A stretch of 64,000 nucleotides of DNA from Hymenopellis radicata. Its lineage: Eukaryota > Basidiomycota > Agaricomycetes > Agaricales > Physalacriaceae. Both the position numbers and the translations under genes were made by a program. The notes beneath the pieces are model-generated. The model did not search any database and had not been told where the DNA came from. It saw nothing but the letters and a program-made list of their open reading frames with translations. The stretch is from assembly GCA_015501595.1 (NCBI GenBank), contig JADNRX010000047.1, forward strand, positions 62,001 to 126,000. Reading direction: 5' to 3'. Shown piece by piece: positions 1 through 12,023 of this stretch (position 1 is its first letter; every line of letters starts with the position of its first letter).

Positions 1-1260
1 CTCCGCTTGGTAAGAAGAATAACGCGACTCGGGGAACGTGGAGGCGGACACGACAGCAGTGGCGCCGTGGGGCTTCAGAGCGAAGGAGACGAGGTTGAAG
101 TACTGCGCGTAGTACTTGGAGCCTACGTGCTCCAGCATCTCCACAGAAACGAAGGCGTCGAAGGCGTGCTCCCAGGATGTGGGTATATCGCGATAGTCCA
201 TAAGGTGCACCGTGATCTTGTCGGACAGGCCAGCGGCGGCTATGCGTTCTTCCGCGAGAGTTCTCTGCTCGACGGAGAGCGTCAGAGTATCGACAGTGCA
301 CCCGTAGGTTGCCGCAGCCTAAACCAAATACATCAGTAACAGCTTTAGGCTCATAAGAGGGAGAAATCACCTGGATGGCCAGCCCACCCCATCCAGAACC
401 GAATTCGAGGATGCGGTCTCCCGGTTTTACTCGCGCTTGGCGGAGGACGTGGTGAATCTTGCGATGCTGGGCGGCCTCAAGATCCCCTGGTGTCGGACCA
501 AGCTCAAGATCGCCACGCACCCCACCGTCGGAATCGCCCCATAACGCGCACGAGTACATCATCTCCTTCGAGAGGAAGGCTTTGAACAGCTCGTTCGACT
601 GATCGTATGACGCGATCACATTCAAACGCGCATTCGATTTTGACTGGCCGAGAAATGAATTGTAGAAGCCGGAGATCGTAGATGTAATGCGGGAATACGT
701 CGACGAGAGAGTGTCTTCCATCCCCGCTTGATTTTCTAGCCACAACTAGAAGGCAAGTTGAACGATTACGGTAACGGGGTGACGAGATGAAGGAGTACTG
801 ACGTTCATTGCAGCTCTTAGATCCAGAAGCTCGATGTCGCCTATCATGTATGCTTCGCTGACTAAAATTATACTTAGCACACGAACAAGTGAGCAAGAGG
901 GCGACGAGACATACATCCAAGATCACCAGACCTGTAGGGAAGACCGATGGATTGAATCTTCAAGGGTACTTGGGACGACGAGCCAAGGGAGACTCACAGC
1001 ATGAGACGGAGCCAGAAATTGTCGTTCACGACTTTGATGTGGACAAAGTTGGCGTCCTTTTGTTTTATGCCAAAGGCATGCGAACCTTCGTCATCGTCGA
1101 GAATGAGATAGCCGTGTAGTATGGCGTGTGGTAGCGCGGCGAGGATCGACTGGCGAGCTAGTGACGCTAGCCATGACCGGGGAGAAGGTATAGAGATTGC
1201 GCGTCGGAAAGGTGAAAGGGCACCGCCCGAAGGAAAGGAGACGCAAGGCTGAGATGACAT
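1..1260 (-). CDS. Cyclopropane-fatty-acyl-phospholipid synthase (SAM-dependent), 3' part off the window
   Basis: Probable cyclopropane fatty acid synthase (CFA/Mycolic acid synthase family), which transfers a methylene from S-adenosylmethionine to double bonds of membrane phospholipid acyl chains. I chose the ATG at 1260. Exon 1 is 998-1260; a 17-nt micro-exon at 915-931 restores the family motif SGDLGFSEAYMIGDIE across introns 932-997 and 862-914; further introns lie near 736-802 and 320-371. The SAM-binding loop reads LEFGSGWGGLAIQ, followed by TLSVEQ and VEMLEHVGSKYY, all typical of the family. The frame stays open to the window edge (ends SRYSSYQAE), so the C-terminal third is missing only because the window starts there. 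A decayed paralogue lies at 26900-28930. Seen: motifs and splice sites. Family knowledge: reaction. Inferred: activity. Confidence 0.87.
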
Positions 1261-2814
1261 GGCGGGAAAATCTGGAGGAGGGAATGAATGCTAGAGGTCG
1301 ACATAATCTATAGACTTTATACCTCTCCGCGAGAAGGTAACTCAGCATCTACCGGGTGCTGGGTTAGTTCTGTGAGGCACTCAGAAGAGTAATCTGCGAT
1401 GTTCATCGTCTACAGGTCCCCGGGTCGCAGAGAAAGGACGCATCTCGGATCTGAATCTAGTTTCATTTTAGAAGTATCATCGGGTGGTATTGTGGATTTC
1501 CAGAACGGAGACAAGCGGCTATAATGAGTATCGCGACCGCCTGAAGGAGTGTCAACATAATAGAAGGCACGAGGGGCCGAATCTAAATCGCGTCGTCCAA
1601 AGAGGATGATACGCCCCAGAGTTGATAGTCCGAGGTTTAATCATGAACCGGCAGAGAATTTTGGGCGTATTTAGGACTGGGAAACATGTTTAGACATGTT
1701 AACAGCACGGGGCTGCGAACTATGTATCATGATGGAGGCGGAACGCGTGCTTGAGTTAGATTCTGACGGGACGGAAGATGTATATGATTGAATAGTGGAA
1801 TGATAATCCGCCTTCTGTAACTCCGTTGATGGTGTTGTTTGTGAGGCACGTGGGCCGAACCAGACTACACTCCGGCACTCTTGTTCTCCTGACAGTGCTG
1901 CCGTCTATTGTCCCACGATGAGAGTAAGTACTAACTCCGGCGTCGGGTTGGTTTCCGGATTTCTGTTCTTGAAAAGTATCTGGGAATCCAATGGGACGTT
2001 AAGAGTTGAGCATCTAGGTACGCTGATTGAATTTACCCTGAGATCTCTGGTCCCCGTGAATAGAAAGTCACACATTCACGAGTAGAGGGCGGGAGTCAAA
2101 CGAGCACATCCTGTCGTGGATGAGAGGTAATCACCATCAAGTAAAAGGTTTCGTATTCTGTTGGGGTCGGACATTACCTGGTGGCGTGCCGTGCGGCGGA
2201 GCGCGACATGCGGCTCCCCTCTAGGCTCTGAGGCTGCGGAGAATAGGGAACGAGCAGCCACACGGAGGCCGTCCTGTGCAGGACGCTTACGTGCCTCACA
2301 GATCAGCGTGGACTTCACCTGACTTGCGCTTCGAGCCTTGAGACGTAAGAATCGATGTCTATATGTGTATCCTCTCGCGAAGAGGAATGAGAAAAATGAT
2401 GCTGAAGGGATTGTCTCCTTCTTCCTTGCAAATCGGTCGTTCGGGAGCGCGTCACGTAAAGCGGTATTCATTGGGCGCAAGACACGCGAGCAAATCAACG
2501 AAAGAGAATCACTGCTGCGACGTACGCACTTTGAATGGCGATAAATGAAGAGAATCCTGGCGTTAAGATGGCACTCACTGAAAGCGATCGCACCGTGGGA
2601 AGTCGCATACGAAGAGGATTTGAGGGTGTCTGCGTATGCCTTCGCGGGATGGGCATGAGTGAGAATGGTTGCAGTTCTACGGGAGCGACGCATGATTCGA
2701 TGATACATTCGGCTCAACGTGGTAGCATGAACCGAAGAGAGGTAACACGGTGATAGCAGTGTTGAATAAACATGTCAAGGGGCGGTCGAAAATCGTGGAG
2801 AGTACACTCGGCCT
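1261..2814. other. Intergenic stretch, no supported gene
   Basis: About 1.55 kb between the fatty-acid synthase start and the ARL2 stop. The longest open frame (2076-2717, minus, 213 aa) is rich in Arg and Ser, has no recognisable motif and is overlapped by open frames on the other strand. It looks like chance. No tRNA-like cloverleaf was seen. The part next to 1260 must hold the promoter of the synthase, but no clear core element stands out. Confidence 0.5.
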
Positions 2815-3596
2815 TCAGGCGGTCTGAGTGAGAGTAGCATCGAGGGTAGCGGGATTACTAGAAGGAGAAGGAGTCGAGGCGGAGTAGTAATACAACCTCC
2901 CCGCTACTTCGCCGACGACCCATTGGAGGCCTTCGAAAACATTTGCACCCGTCATCGCGCTACATGGAAATATTTTCCAATGATGGGATTTGATGCCCTC
3001 GAGGTCTAAGGCCTGTTAAGACGCCGATCAGAAGACAAAAGGTAAACATAGTTCAAGACTTGCGGATATGATCTCAGGAAGACTGAGAGCACCCGGGAGG
3101 TCTTGTTTGTTGGCGAACACGAGGAGAGATGCTCCTGCCAAGCGCTAAAACGGGCCAACGGTCATTGAAATGCACGCCACATTGCTAACGGTACACACGT
3201 CTTCACTTAAAAGTCCGCGTAATTCATCTTTACAGTCCTGCATGCGCATGCGGTCCGCAGAGTCCACGACCCAGACAATGGCGTCTGTTTGCTCAAAATA
3301 GTTTCTCCAATAAGGACGAAGAGTCCGCTGACCCCCAACGTCCCAGATATTCAGTGTAAACGGGGATCCGGGGAGCGCCAACGTCTTGATATTGAACCCG
3401 AGTGTAGGTGAAGTCGTTGACGTGTCCTCGTGTGAAATGTACTTTAAAATGGTCGTTTTCCCTGCGTTATCCAGCCCGCTACAAGAGAATGAGTGGGTAC
3501 AATGATCGGACGTGATTGTTCGGTTGCTTACAGAAAAAGAATGCGCATCTCCTTCGATTTCATCCGATTCTTGCGTATTATTGTCAGTAGACCCAT
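2815..3596 (-). CDS. ARL2: ADP-ribosylation-factor-like GTPase ARL2
   Basis: Small Arf-family GTPase that, with tubulin cofactors, acts in tubulin folding and microtubule function. Four exons: 3532-3596, 3199-3478, 3064-3144 and 2815-3012, giving 207 aa. The start MGLLTIIRK keeps Gly2. G1 is [10 protein letters not shown]3 is WDVGGQ, G4 is NKQD and G5 is CSAMTG. The segment [20 protein letters not shown] and the motif KSHHW are characteristic of ARL2 rather than ARL3 or ARF. Human ARL2 is 184 aa; here the C-terminus carries about 20 extra Ser/Thr/Pro-rich residues. The third intron (3013-3063) appears to use a GC donor (GCAAGT), the only choice that restores [16 protein letters not shown]. 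Introns 1 and 2 are canonical GT-AG. Identity is secure; the exact exon 3 end is inferred. Confidence 0.93.
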
Positions 3597-4999
3597 TTTC
3601 AGTTGCGTGTACTATAGCTAGAGAGCGCTGAGTTGTTGGATACAGCGTACAAGTTCAAATGTTCGTGGTAAAAGTCAAGGCTCGCTGACTAAGAGCTGGC
3701 GCAGTGTGACGAATTGATCGACCTGTGACATCGTTGAGCTCAACGGCGACGCTGACACGGATCCTGTAGCTCGTCTACATCGCGAGCTCCAGCAGACACG
3801 CAAGAAAAGGACACCCTCGCCGCGCAATACCGGAATCTCCTTCAGGAACTTACTCGTATGAAGACCACACTCAGGACTCCATACTCGTTCTCTCAGGCTC
3901 GCGTGAGTGTACAGGAAAGGTGAGGAAACCCCGCACCCTTCAAGTACCAATCTCGAGCAAATGCTTTACGCGGTTCTTGCGTGGGACTGGGCATCCGGTG
4001 TCGAAAGTCAGACCCATCACCTAGTACTAACTACTTTCCCATTACTCCTTCGTTCTCTATCCTTTCTACGTCATCACGGTCTCAGCAGATGGTTCGCGCG
4101 ACTTGCTGTTCTTCTTCCCAGCCTAGTAAGTTGGTTTTTCCGTCCGATTCACTCTTTCGTTTGGGAGGTGCCATATTAGCTTCGGATACAGACTTGAACA
4201 ATTAGGAACAAGCTTGACTTCGCACGTTTTCTACTCCGAAGAGAATTGAGGTTAACAGGAGAGTTTGCATTTAGGTGTACATGCTTAAGGCCACAAAAAG
4301 ACCATACATGCTTTTAATGTTCGAAGGCACCCCTAAAAATCTTATCGAAAGAGAAGAGTCGATCCGCCGCAGAGGGGTGCCACGATGGCTATTGCTCACC
4401 GTGAGTACAGTTGAAGCTTGAAGGCTTTCTGGTGAGAGCTGCGCAAATTGAAACTCTCCTCAGCCTCCCCTCCGGGCATCAGATGATTAGTAGCGAGAGA
4501 GCGTCGTTTGCCCCGCTTGTCCCCTACTTTAGGTCCTGAGCCCACTTGCAGTTCGCAATTCACCAACACCCACGCCGGACCGTTGAACGGATTGCACAAC
4601 GCGAAGCCCATGTCTGCCTTCGCACCGGTCAGTCTCCAAGGCGCCATAGATCATGTGTAGCGCATCCAGAAATTAGACGTACATCTAGACTCCAAAGTAG
4701 CAGGCTAACCGAAGCTCCCGCCACAGATTATCCTTGGCGAAGGGGGCGTTGAAGGAAAGAGAACACGGCGTTACGTCCGCTCCAAAGTTGAGTTGTCTAC
4801 AAGACTTGTAGGTGATTGGAAAGCGTATGAATGACAAGCAATTGAAGAGCAAAAGGCGAAAGAAACAAAGACTAGGTAAGAGGTAGTAAAACCGTCTTTC
4901 TACAAGATGGAAACAGGAAACAAACGGTATGAAGAAGAAGAAAAGTAACAGTAAATCAAGAATCGACATATAGAGCCAAAGTATATTCTAGACACCTAT
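3597..4999. other. Intergenic, contains a decayed dispersed repeat
   Basis: No gene supported. The part from about 3907 to 4330 resembles 24230-24690 (separate entry). A minus-strand frame at 4396-4647 and a hydrophobic, low-complexity frame at 4685-4969 match nothing I recognise and are probably chance. The end near 4990 is the 3' flank of the permease gene. Confidence 0.5.
3907..4330 (+). repeat. Dispersed degenerate repeat, copy 1
   Basis: Shares ordered blocks with 24230-24690: an ACCCCGCAC block, GGGACTGGGCATC followed by AAAGTCAGA, a CTCTCTTT/CTCTATCC block, and near the end GGTGTACATGCTTAAGGCC versus GGTGTACAAGTTTAAGACC. The blocks occur in the same order and at similar spacing but are heavily diverged. 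It is an old dispersed element or relic of a duplicated gene. No terminal repeats or coding domain were found. Confidence 0.6.
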
Positions 5000-7167
5000 C
5001 TAGTCACGGTGGTCATCAGCTCGTTCATTGGATGCCGCCAGAGCCTGCAGAACATGCTCTCGGCGGAGCCACTTTTCCTCCGGCGTAAAGTACCAACTGA
5101 GGATACCGAAGACAGTCACAGATCCAAAGATGACACAGGCCTGCACTACGCATGAGCTATCAAGCTACAAAAGGCGGTAGACCACTCACAAAGTTGAAAT
5201 TCTCCGCGTCGACCGGGAAGAAGAACGGAGAGATCATGACCTGAACCCCCAGTCAGAGGTGTTTCTATATGAACACTACAGCAAGGACGTACAGAGAACA
5301 AAAGTCCATTGAAGAAGACCGCTGCAACATAGAACGGCTTTGCAAATTTCCCCAAACGGAAATGCGACGACTGGAAGTCATTGGGGGTCATGGTCAAACG
5401 GAGAAGGGCGATGAGCCCATAAGCAGCGATGGTGGGCACCCCTCCAGCCGACACCAACGACGTGAAGGCGACCTGGCTCGGTAAAATCGTGCACAGAATA
5501 GTCGCCCCAAAGATGTACATGACTGTGACAGCGTTTTTGGGCTGTCCGTCGGAATTCACTCTGCCAATCCAGCCGGACAAGGGGAGGACGCCATCACGAG
5601 CCACGGCGAATATCAGCCTCGACGCAGCGACAATAGCGACGCTGGTGTTCTACCGTACGTGTCAGTATGTAAGCAAAAGAGACGTGTTTGAAGAATTACC
5701 AGAATCAATCCCACGGCAGCGAGGATGGTCATGAATACACTGGGTCCCTTGCCCAAAGCTAGCGCGTAAAGCTGAACGAAAGGCTGAGGCGCGTCAAGAG
5801 CGAACAAGGTGTCCAGATCCGGAGTACAGAAAAGAAAAAGAATGGCCGTTGCAAAGCCGAAGACTGCTGTGGCGGCAGCACTGGTAATGATTCCTTTCCC
5901 AGCGACTACACTACACAAACCCGTTAGCAAAGGAGCAATGCATTTCAGGACAGTACATACCTAGCGTTTTTAGTTTCCTCCGCAATATGACCCGACGCAT
6001 CAAACCCAGTCAACGTTCCACCGGTAAACAAGCTAAATGTTGATGAGTATCGTATGAATCATGCATGGGCGGACGCGACTCACAAGCACAGAATCCAATT
6101 CCAACCAGCAGGTGCGCCAGTCCCATTATCTATGCAGTCGTCAGAACCACATTTGCGAAAGACTGGACATAATACCCACAGGTCATAGTAAAGACATCCT
6201 TCGCGCTTCGGAATCCATACGTGCGGGATACACCGATGGGGAGCCAGATGGCGCACAGCAAGAAATCAACGATCATCAACCCAGCGGAGAACTTGAACAC
6301 AGCAGAGTACATCCGCGGTGGGAGGTAGTTGATCGCAATGGCGATGACGAGGAGGACTTCGGAAAGGGCCCAAATGAACGCTCGCCACTTGACGTTGTCG
6401 TTCGAGGCCCCACCAGGAAACTCGACCTCCCAGACTTGCAGTTGAGATACGATGTAATTCGCGGTCGTCTATTGAACGTGAATATCTCGTTAGATACAGA
6501 GAGCTTCCCAGCTGACCTGGCAATTTCCAGCGGCGAATGTCATCCAAGCCGTGCACGACCACCACGCCACGATAAAGCCAAAGAAGCGAGCATATTTTGG
6601 TCCGGCACTCTCGGCAGCCCAAATGTAGATGGAACCGCTGAGAGGTAAAGCCGAGCAGATTTCAGCCAAAACAAAAGCCGTGATCATCATGAAGAAGATC
6701 GTGATAATGTACGACGACCTGCATGCATGATTAGACGAGGCTTGTCTGAATTGGAAGCACCGCACCATATCGCAGCCGGTCCACCAGCAAGCAGTCCAAG
6801 GAAGAGGGCCGATCTAAAAACACCGACTTTTAAGCCTACGCTTCCAACGACGGACCCTTTACAAACCTGACACCACCGATAAAGTTTAACGCGCAGAAGC
6901 TGGCAGCGAAGCTCTCCACGAGATGCCAAGTCCTATGAAGTTGCTGTACAAGGCAGGTCTATTTTCAGTACGAAGGAAAGAAGGCACTTTCTCAACTCAC
7001 CTGCTTATACCCTAGTTGTTCCTACACTAAACGTCAGTACACCTGTAACAGCTCCCAAAGGAGCGCAAAAAAAGTGGCGAAAACACTGGGGGCTTCCCTA
7101 CGCAGGTCTGAGCGCTGATCAGGTTCAAGCGGTATATCTCAACCCCCAGCGGTGAAATCTCGTTCAT
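5000..7167 (-). CDS. Amino-acid/GABA-type permease, APC superfamily
   Basis: Plasma-membrane amino-acid transporter of the fungal GABA/choline-type APC group (about 12 TM helices). Twelve exons can be joined from the ATG at 7165-7167 to the TAG at 5000-5002. Exon 2 is a 21-nt micro-exon (7001-7021) coding EQLGYKQ, the conserved block before the first helix. Then come ESFAASFCALNFIGGVRS, SALPLSGSIYIWAAESAG, NGTGAPAGWNWIL, GFDASGHIAEETKNA, LFLFCTPDLDTLFALDAPQP, AVARDGVLPLSGWIGRV and the tail WYFTPEEKWLRREHVLQ. The conserved order matches fungal members end to end and no frame is broken. Substrate cannot be told from sequence: GABA, choline, polyamine or bulk amino acids are possible. The first exon (MNEISPLG...) is the least certain part. 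Confidence 0.87.
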
Positions 7168-7730
7168 GGAACTCGATAAACAGCCGCTGGGGATACCCGC
7201 AGCCATTCCAGTTTAACCACTAGAGATGAACGTTACCGATGTCGCAGCCCAGCTATTGTAGGTGTTCCGCCTGTTTCTCCCAAGTCTGTACCAATTGCAG
7301 CTGGTCCTTATCGATGACTGCCTCTATGGAGGGCTCGCGGTCGTGGTCATCCTTTGTCTGCGATTGTACAGACATCTTGCTGGTGCTTTGGTGGTAGGAA
7401 TGAAGATCCGTGTCGGGCTGATGGCGGGCCTCGAATTAAAAAAAAGCTTAGTCAGGCACCGATCTGTGGGCCTTGTGCGGGCCGGTGGCGCGCATGCAGA
7501 TGAGCTTGCGAGGACACGTTCATGGGGAGTCGGATTCCTGAGGTTCTCCGCCTGAGCTCTGTTTGAGCTGTTATGGGAAGGTCTGCGTACCTCCGGAATC
7601 TCACTCGCGAGGACTCTTCCTGAGTCTCTCACCTCACATACTGTATTGTGTCCCGAGTGCTTAGACAGCATGGACATGAAGTGCTTGTATAGTCAGAGTA
7701 GTATTCAACTCGCAAATGTATCTAAAAGTA
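7168..7730. other. Intergenic between permease and eIF5B, no gene seen
   Basis: Holds the permease 5' flank and the eIF5B 3' flank. Open frames on both strands (for example 7324-7677 minus) overlap each other, lack motifs and are Arg/Ser/Pro-rich. None is supported. Confidence 0.5.
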
Positions 7731-10700
7731 CTACTGAATATTGAATTTCTACACAAGCAATGAGTAAAGCACACGAGGACGAACAAGGTCCTTACGGGTT
7801 TCAATGCCTTGATAAGCAACCATTCCTCATTCGTCACATCAGCCTTGAAAGAGGACTAACAAAAACGGTTAGCAGCTTTTCAACATAAACACAAACAGAA
7901 AACATTACCTTGAGAACATCAATACTCGTGCGCGAAATATGGCTCAGGACCTCATCCTTATCATCAAAATGTCTTCCGAACATCTTCGCAGACTGGTAGA
8001 CAGCATGCTCGATCTTGACAGCCACACCTCCGCCAGCCTGAGATTTCTTAACAATCTCTTGCGTCTTGTGGTTTATCTCCAAGGACGTGCTGCAACATCC
8101 CGTCAGCAAACGCCCGATTTCCACGCAAAACCAAAGATCCTTACATCTTCCCAAGGTCAATGATCTCCTTTTTACCGGTGGCGGCATCGACCTTGACCAC
8201 GGACAGAGGCGTTCCCACTCGGAGCGTCCCATCCAGAATATCAACACCAAGAATAATAGGATCCCGCTTACAGAACGCGGCAATGATCTTGAGCCGGCAT
8301 GGCCAAACCGCTTGCGGTGCCGCATCCTTCCGCTTCGCCTCGGTAATCTCAGCATTATACGCCATAAACTTGTCAAAGAGGTGGTAAATGATATCCGCTT
8401 AACAGGGCGTCAGAACGATGATATGTGACAGCCGGCGAAGAAACAAACCTTTGAACAGCCGGATACCCATCTCCTCCGCCATCCGCTCGGCCTCCTTGTC
8501 GACGGGCACATCAAAGCAAAGGATACACGCCAGCTCCCTGGCCTTCTCCAGCATCGTCGCAGAGCGCATAATGTCCTTCTTATGCACCGGCCCAATGTTG
8601 ATGCCAGAAACAGGAATCTTGCTCGTCTTCAAGAATTCGAGCAGCGCCTCCAGCGACCCAAGCGTGGACGCCTGCACGCACACCCCGCGGCCCGACTTGT
8701 CAATGTTGTTCATCAACGACGTCAAGTCCGACATAACCTCATCCCGCAGATCGTCCTCGTCATCATCCGGACCACACACAAGCAGCCGCGAACCCGCGAT
8801 GGCCTTCTCAAGGTCAGGCGCAGTGATTTTAACACCCAGCGCGGCCTTGACCTCCTTGTTGTGCACATACGCGGACTATAGTGAAATGCCATCAAGCTCA
8901 GATCCACTCAGTACAACACTAACACCGACCTTGATACGTAGCTCCCGAAGGGGTTGTGGCGTCAACAGCGCGCGCACCTGCGTGACAATCGGCCCGTTCA
9001 ACCCACACACGACAATCTTGTCTCCTTCATGAAGAACTCCATTCGACAGAACAACGTCAATAGTCGTTCCCAACCCTTCGATGACCTTGACCTCCAACAC
9101 GGTACACTCCAGCTCACTGAGATACATGAGTCTGTCGCTCATACGCTGCTGCGTGAGGTTCACAAGCAGCATGATCATGTCAGGCACGCCCTCGCCCGTT
9201 ATGGCGGACGTCGGCACCAGAGACACATTCCGCGCAAAGTTCTTGTTGTCGTAATAGAGCACAGCGTTGAGGCCCTCCTCGGCGAACGCCACGATCGTGC
9301 GCGAGACTCTGTCCTCAAACTCCCGTTGCACCGAACGGCTCTGCTTCGCGAGCGACTCCTGGAACGCACCGTCAGGAGTGGGAGTCCAGCCGTATATGCG
9401 GTCAATCTGTGGAGAGATCTTGAATATCCGTTTGAAGGTCACCAGTACAGGAACCATACCTTGTTCAGTGCAACAATAAACGGAGTTTTCCGATCTCTCA
9501 GGAGACGCAGCGACTCGAGCGTTTGAGCCTCCAAACCGTGCTAGAGTGTCTCATGAGCGCGGTCCGCAAAAGGGGAATGATATTCTCACCATGATATCGA
9601 CAACCAAGATCGCGATGTTGCACAGCGAACTGCCGCGAGATCGCAGATTTGTGAAAGACTCGTGCCCAGGGGTATCGATGACCAAAAGACCAGGTACTTT
9701 GTACTCTTGCGTGCCGTCCTAATCGACATGAAGCATTAGACAGAGTCTGGGACATGAGCACGCCACATGCCTTGTTCAGGACAGCTGTCTTGGTCTTGAT
9801 GGCATCCACGGGGAAGTAGGTTGCACCGATTTGCTGCGTGATACCACCAGCTTCGCCTTCCTGGACGTTTGTTTGTCGAATTTTATCCAGTAGTTTAGTC
9901 TTTCCGGTATCGACATGTCCCAGGATACAGCAAATCGGACTGCGAAGGTCGTCCTTGCTTCGAGCAGCCAGCGCGGCTTCGTGTGCTTTGGCTCTCCGTT
10001 CCGCTGCCTCCGCCTTCTTCTGAGCTGCAAGTTTCTGCGCAGCGGTAAGTTCCTCGTCGGATGACTCTTCGTCAGAGTCGTCCTCAGAGTCAGAATCAGA
10101 TTCGTCTTCATCAGAATCCTCATCCTCAGATTCGTCTTCTTCAGAGTCATCTTCTTCATCGGCGGGTGAAGATTTGGCTTTTGATGCGGGCGTCGGAGCA
10201 GCTTTACCTTTAGCAGGTGTAGGCGCAGGTGTCGGTGCAGCTTTGCCCTTGACGGGTGCAGGCGTGGCCGCTGGTTTACCTTTAGCGGAAGTTGAATGTA
10301 AATCCACAGAATCATAGAATGAGAATCACCTTTCGCGGTAGTCTCCTTCTTGGGCGCAGGCGGTTTCGCATCTTCGTCTTCACTCGACGCGTCCCAGTCG
10401 TCCTTGACACCTTCAACTTTCGTCTCTTCAGGCTTCTCGTCCTCGCTGCTTGCATCCCAGTCATCAGCAGCACCAGCACCATTCGTAGGTTCCTCTTTTG
10501 CAGGTGACTCGGGTTCTGGTTCAGGCTCAGGTGTCCGCGGCCGTGAATCTGTCGCGTTGTCCTTCTTTGCATTCTTTTTCTTGTTCCCATAAACCACCTT
10601 CTTCGGTCCAGAGCCGCCAGGCTGGGACTGCTGAAGACCCTCTATCTGCACGCCAGATGCAAGCAGCGCTTTCTTTCGCAGCTCAGCCATTGCACGCTCT

Positions 10701-12023
10701 TCCTTCTGCTTCTTCGTCAAGAGCCTGCCCTCCTTTCGCGCAAGCTCTTTTTTCACCTATAAAGAGCGTGAATCGCTATTTGGAGGTGAATTAAATGCAA
10801 AAAAACCGAACCTTTTCTTTCTCCTTTCGCCGCGCTTTCTCTTCTTCTTTCCGTTTCTCCTCCTCAGCAGCCTTTCTCTCCTCCTCCTCAATTCGCAATC
10901 GCTCTTCCTCCTCCTTTCTCCGTGCCTCTTCCTCTATCCGTTTTTTCTCTTCCATCAAAGCCTTCAACGCACTAATACCGCCACCGGCCTTTTTCTTCGC
11001 CGGCGTAGGCGCAGGCTCCTCCTCCTTCTTGGCGCCTTTCTTCTTTTTCTTCTTCTTCGACGCGGCACCAGTTCCGCCACCCTCGTCTCCTTCGGCATCA
11101 TCATCATCAGCAGGTGCAGGAGCTGGAATCTCGGCCGCTGGCGCATCAGCAACAGCATCGGTCTTTTTCGCTGCAGCTTGAGCTTTCTTTTTGGCCTACA
11201 CCAATAGTTGTGTTAAGAAATGTCATTTGAGGATAAACGCGCGATTACCTTTTCTCGTTCCTTCTTCAGTTTCTCTTTCTCTTTCTTGGACAAGATTTTG
11301 ACGCCGCCACCTTCATCATCGTCGCCTGCAGGATCTGGCGCGGGTGTTGAAGGTTCTGCTTCCGGTGCCGACAGTACTGCAGTGGTAGGTTCAAGTGTTT
11401 CTGCAGCTGTTGAGTAAGTCAATAATCCGTCGAATACAAAATCAATAAATGAATATACCAGCAGGTTCCTCCTCTTCATCCTCGTCCTTCTTCGCCTTGC
11501 CTGCCTTGGCCTTTTTACCCTTCTTAGCCTTGCCCTTCTCCTTGACGGGTCCCCATTCCTCGTCAGCCAATTCCTCGGCAGTCATCTCAACCGGTTTCTT
11601 GGCCGTTTCTGGCTCTGGTGCATCCTCGTCTACATCCAGATCCACGGCTTTGGGCTTATTCTTCTTCTTGTCTTTCTTGCCTTTTCCGCTGGCTTTTATA
11701 GCGCTCTATCGCTGGATCAGACCGATTGTCAATTCCATATATCATGACACGTACCATTAGGCCGCCGAAGTCCTCCTCCTCATCATCAGCACCGGCATCG
11801 TCGACCGCTAACGCTGCAAACGCAGAGGGCTTGGATGATGAAGGCTCATCGTCGTCCTTGAAAGTCAAATTCACAATTTCATTGTTTCCGGCAACAGTTT
11901 CGCCAGCATCCGCCCTTCATAATTGATATGTTTTAGTGATATAATTGTAGCTGATTGGACTCACCAGAAGTCGTCGTCGTTGGCCTTTTTACCTTTCTTT
12001 CCTTTGGCATTTTTTGGCGCCAT
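7731..12023 (-). CDS. FUN12: Translation initiation factor eIF5B (IF2 family GTPase)
   Basis: Ribosome-dependent GTPase that joins the 60S subunit to the 48S complex at the last step of initiation. The start [20 protein letters not shown] (ATG at 12021-12023) is the usual fungal eIF5B N-terminus. A long Lys/Glu/Asp-rich low-complexity region follows (about 9.8-11.9 kb), then the G domain with G1 GHVDTGKT, the conserved [13 protein letters not shown] and, in a neighbouring exon, the G3 region. Domain II ([22 protein letters not shown]), domain III (9.0-8.4 kb) and domain IV ([21 protein letters not shown]) follow. The last exon is tiny: after [11 protein letters not shown] an intron of about 47 nt joins KFNIQ and the TAG at 7731-7733. 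More than ten short introns cut the gene. Opposite-strand frames across the acidic N-terminus are shadows. Confidence 0.95.

Noticed and set aside
2060..2180. Possible tRNA suggested by short GGGAGTCAAACG-type sequence
   Set aside because: No acceptor, D-arm or anticodon stem could be paired.
2076..2717. 213-aa minus-strand open frame
   Set aside because: No motif, Arg/Ser-rich composition, open frames on the other strand over the same bases, no splice-linked partner.
4685..4969. Hydrophobic 94-aa minus-strand frame resembling a membrane protein
   Set aside because: Hydrophobicity comes from homopurine/homopyrimidine runs; it adjoins the permease 3' end and has no conserved sequence.
7324..7677. 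117-aa minus-strand frame between permease and eIF5B
   Set aside because: Overlaps an opposite-strand frame, low-information composition, lies in short 3' and 5' flanks of two real genes.
10795..11926. Several plus-strand Ser/Phe-rich frames
   Set aside because: Antisense shadows of the Lys/Glu/Asp-rich N-terminal region of eIF5B.
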